A stretch of DNA of 64,000 nucleotides, from the NCBI RefSeq assembly GCF_025961315.1, contig NZ_JAOQNK010000001.1:2418001-2482000 (forward strand), given 5' to 3'. The notes beneath the pieces are model-generated. The model searched no databases. It worked only from the letters and a program-made list of their open reading frames with translations, and was not told the origin of the DNA. Position 1 is the first letter of the stretch. Each line of letters begins with the position of its first letter. The position numbers were made by a program, and so were the translations under genes. This DNA comes from Sphingobacterium kitahiroshimense (GTDB taxonomy: Bacteria > Bacteroidota > Bacteroidia > Sphingobacteriales > Sphingobacteriaceae). Of the stretch, positions 62,123 through 64,000 are shown one piece after another.

Positions 62123-62989
62123 TTAAAAATTAATAAGTGAACTTTTTTCTCTTTCTATCACAAAATCAAACAATTCATTGATCGGTGATTTCAATATTTT
62201 TCCAATTTTAATATTATATCCATTACAGACATCACGTAATATCAGATCCAGATAATAAGCAATTGATCCCACAAAGTGACACTCGTAATCCTGATAATTC
62301 TGATAAGTTAATACACAAGTCTGTACATATTCCTCGAAACCCGAACGAATAATTTCATCTATAAACGGATGCGTAATATTCGCAGATAAAAATGGTGCAA
62401 ATGAAGCCAAATAAGCATTCGGTCTCTCCTTTTGGTACACATTCTTAATAACGATCTCCTTTGTTATGCGATAATTCTCTGCAAAATTCTCTGACAGATC
62501 CTTAGGCAATCGACCATAAAGAAACAATGTAATTAACTTTTTGCCAAACCAGGCACCCGATCCCTCATCTCCCAGCACATATCCATTTCCATGGTTAGAG
62601 GGTTGCACCTCCTGTCCATCAAAAAAACTAATATCAGAGCCAGTACCCAATGTGGCAATATACCCTTTATTAGTACCACAAGTCGCTAAAGCACTACCTA
62701 CAAGATCGTTCTCAACCGAAATAAAAGCATTTTCAAACAAAGGAGTCAGCGCATTGGAAACCATTTCCCTACGATCTGGAGATATACAACCTGCGCCATA
62801 GAAATAAAGTTCCGTTATTTCATTCGCATAAGGTATTATCTCAGGTATTTCTTTAATTACTCGGGTTATTTCTTTATCGTTTACAAAAAAAGGATTAAGC
62901 CCATTTGTCGAAAAAGACAAAGGTGGACTATCTGGAAGCTCTAATTTCCAGTCTGACTTAGAAGAACCGCTATCAACGACTAAAATCAT
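62123..62989 (-). CDS. BadF/BadG-type ATPase, N-acetylhexosamine kinase-like (copy 2)
   Basis: A 288-residue paralogue of the protein at 55901-56755. LVVDSGSSKSDWKLEL is the phosphate-1 loop, ENDLVGSALATCG holds the catalytic aspartate, YIATLGTGSDISFFDG is the second loop and VLGDEGSGAWFGKKLI the family block. Probable substrates are GlcNAc or MurNAc from wall turnover (MurK/NagK-like). It lies in an operon with gpx. Confidence 0.83.
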   Translation of the reverse strand: MILVVDSGSSKSDWKLELPDSPPLSFSTNGLNPFFVNDKEITRVIKEIPEIIPYANEITELYFYGAGCISPDRREMVSNALTPLFENAFISVENDLVGSALATCGTNKGYIATLGTGSDISFFDGQEVQPSNHGNGYVLGDEGSGAWFGKKLITLFLYGRLPKDLSENFAENYRITKEIVIKNVYQKERPNAYLASFAPFLSANITHPFIDEIIRSGFEEYVQTCVLTYQNYQDYECHFVGSIAYYLDLILRDVCNGYNIKIGKILKSPINELFDFVIEREKSSLINF

Positions 62990-63110
62990 AAATTATAAGA
63001 TTATGCTACATCGAGCGTATCAAATATACAAAATTTTCAAGTTTAAATTAACCAAAGATGTAGCCATAAAATAAAATGGCCTACCATTACAAAACATTAC
63101 GTCAAATAAT

Positions 63111-63141
63111 TTTGTATAACCCTCATAACCTTGTACTTTTG
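63111..63141 (+). promoter_or_regulatory. Promoter of the M61 peptidase gene
   Basis: TTTG at 63111-63114 and TACTTTTG at 63134-63141 with a 19-nt spacer; a clean example of the phylum's consensus. Confidence 0.8.
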
Positions 63142-63196
63142 CATACCACAAATAAATTTTGAACTGGTATAGCTATCAGTTATTTAACGCTTTAAA

Positions 63197-64000
63197 ATGA
63201 TTGAAAAAAGTAATTATACGTCAAAAATACATTTTGATGTTTCCTTTAGTGAGCCTCAAGCACATTACGCAGCCGTAAAAATGTCCATCAAAGAAATTCA
63301 GTCTGATTTTATTGATGTTAAAATGCCCGTTTGGTCCCCAGGATCCTACCTAGTACGCGAATATTCTAAACAAGTAGAACGATTCTCTGTTGATGATCAA
63401 GTAGGATATGAAAAAATAAGCAAAAATACTTGGCGTATATTTACCAAAAATAAAAGCTCAATTGTTATCAACTACCATATCTATGGTTTTGAAACATCCG
63501 TTCGTACTAATTTTATCAATGACGAGCATGCCTTTATAGTACCGACTGCAACCTTTTTACATATAGACGGCAACATTGACAGCCCAGTAACTGTTACCAT
63601 CAGACCCGCTGAAAACTGGAGCAGTATTTCAACAGGTCTTGAACAAATCGATACGCATACTTTTTATGCACCCGATTTTGATATTCTTTACGATTCACCC
63701 TTTGAAGTCGGTAATCAAGATATTTGGACCATTCAAGCTTCCAACGTAGAGCATGAATTTGCCATGGTAGGTGGTGGTACTTATGACAAAGAACGATTAA
63801 GTGCCGATGTCAAAAAAATAGTCGAAGAAGAAACCCGCATCTGGGGTTCTAACCCCAATAAAAGATACGTCTTCATTACACATAACTACCAATCCGGAGG
63901 CGGAGGATTAGAACATCTCAATTCGACCGTACTGGGAGCATCAAGGACAGCATATAGTAACGAAGGATCGTACAAGACATACCTCAGCCTAATTGCCCAT
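63197..64000 (+). CDS. M61-family aminopeptidase (PDZ-containing type expected), 3' end missing
   Basis: Open from the ATG at 63197 to the window edge, 268 residues visible. MPVWSPGSYLVREYSKQVE is the hallmark of the M61 N-terminal domain, and GGGGLEHLNSTVLGASR precedes the catalytic helix; the window ends at LIAH, the first residues of the expected AHEFFH zinc motif. No signal peptide is seen, so it may be cytosolic. These enzymes (about 580-620 residues) remove glycine or acidic N-termini; the rest lies outside. Confidence 0.9.
   Translation, partial: MIEKSNYTSKIHFDVSFSEPQAHYAAVKMSIKEIQSDFIDVKMPVWSPGSYLVREYSKQVERFSVDDQVGYEKISKNTWRIFTKNKSSIVINYHIYGFETSVRTNFINDEHAFIVPTATFLHIDGNIDSPVTVTIRPAENWSSISTGLEQIDTHTFYAPDFDILYDSPFEVGNQDIWTIQASNVEHEFAMVGGGTYDKERLSADVKKIVEEETRIWGSNPNKRYVFITHNYQSGGGGLEHLNSTVLGASRTAYSNEGSYKTYLSLIAH

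Overview
The window is AT-rich DNA from a member of the Bacteroidota, most likely Sphingobacterium or a close relative in the Sphingobacteriaceae. The evidence is direct: promoters follow the phylum's TTTG-N19-TAnnTTTG form, Shine-Dalgarno sequences are mostly absent, and the gene set is typical (long-insert Rho, short arginine decarboxylase, glycine-lipid acyltransferase pair, fatty-acid hydroxylase, BamA followed by two OmpH genes). It is mainly a housekeeping chromosome segment. I see no prophage, insertion sequence, CRISPR array or defence island.

Layout. 1-5.2 kb: 3' part of a bestrophin-type channel gene, tRNA-Ser with a duplicated 3' end, a lipid fatty-acid hydroxylase, small hypothetical genes, an acyltransferase and a HAD phosphatase. 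5.2-12.7 kb: a sigma-54 activator, RNase P RNA, an argS operon with two oxidoreductases, and a divergent arginine decarboxylase. 12.8-17 kb: VOC and GNAT proteins, a DEAD-box helicase and the glsA-glsB pair. 17-24.5 kb: an envelope cluster, CBS protein-nadK-(gap)-uppS-bamA-ompH-ompH. 24.5-27.1 kb: a pure (ACCTT)40 array, a 36-nt perfect palindrome over a promoter, and two Fe-S/CCG redox genes. 27-40.2 kb: tRNA-Leu, a Ppx-like phosphatase, a second Gfo/Idh/MocA enzyme, PEP carboxylase, Ohr, a FUSC membrane protein, a YpdA-like reductase, TetR, murB, an ECF sigma factor and a PfkB kinase. 40.2-42.4 kb: three identical tRNA-Asn genes with an S41 lipoprotein protease between the first two. 42.5-53.6 kb: mgtE, a large surface metallopeptidase/propeller/barrel protein, pgk, sppA, folK, an Hpt protein, pssA and rho. 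53.9-64 kb: a sugar MFS transporter, two N-acetylhexosamine kinase-like proteins, an LpxH-like phosphatase, ybaB, tdk, a glutathione peroxidase and the 5' part of an M61 aminopeptidase.

How the genes connect. Envelope construction dominates: uppS and murB (peptidoglycan), bamA plus the two OmpH chaperones (outer-membrane protein assembly), glsA/glsB and the fatty-acid hydroxylase (amino-acid and sphingolipid-type membrane lipids), pssA (phospholipid), and an LpxH-like enzyme (lipid A). Redox and thiol defence is scattered: Ohr, YpdA-like, Gpx and the Fe-S pair.

The most unusual features are non-coding. They are the (ACCTT)40 microsatellite and the 36-nt palindrome upstream of the Fe-S operon, the tRNA-Ser 3'-end duplication, a possible free-standing small RNA near 61.4 kb, and the 418-bp gap where many Bacteroidota carry porG. 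Among proteins, the 937-residue HELRH/propeller/barrel protein stands out. All function calls come from reading motifs and family knowledge; no database search was run.
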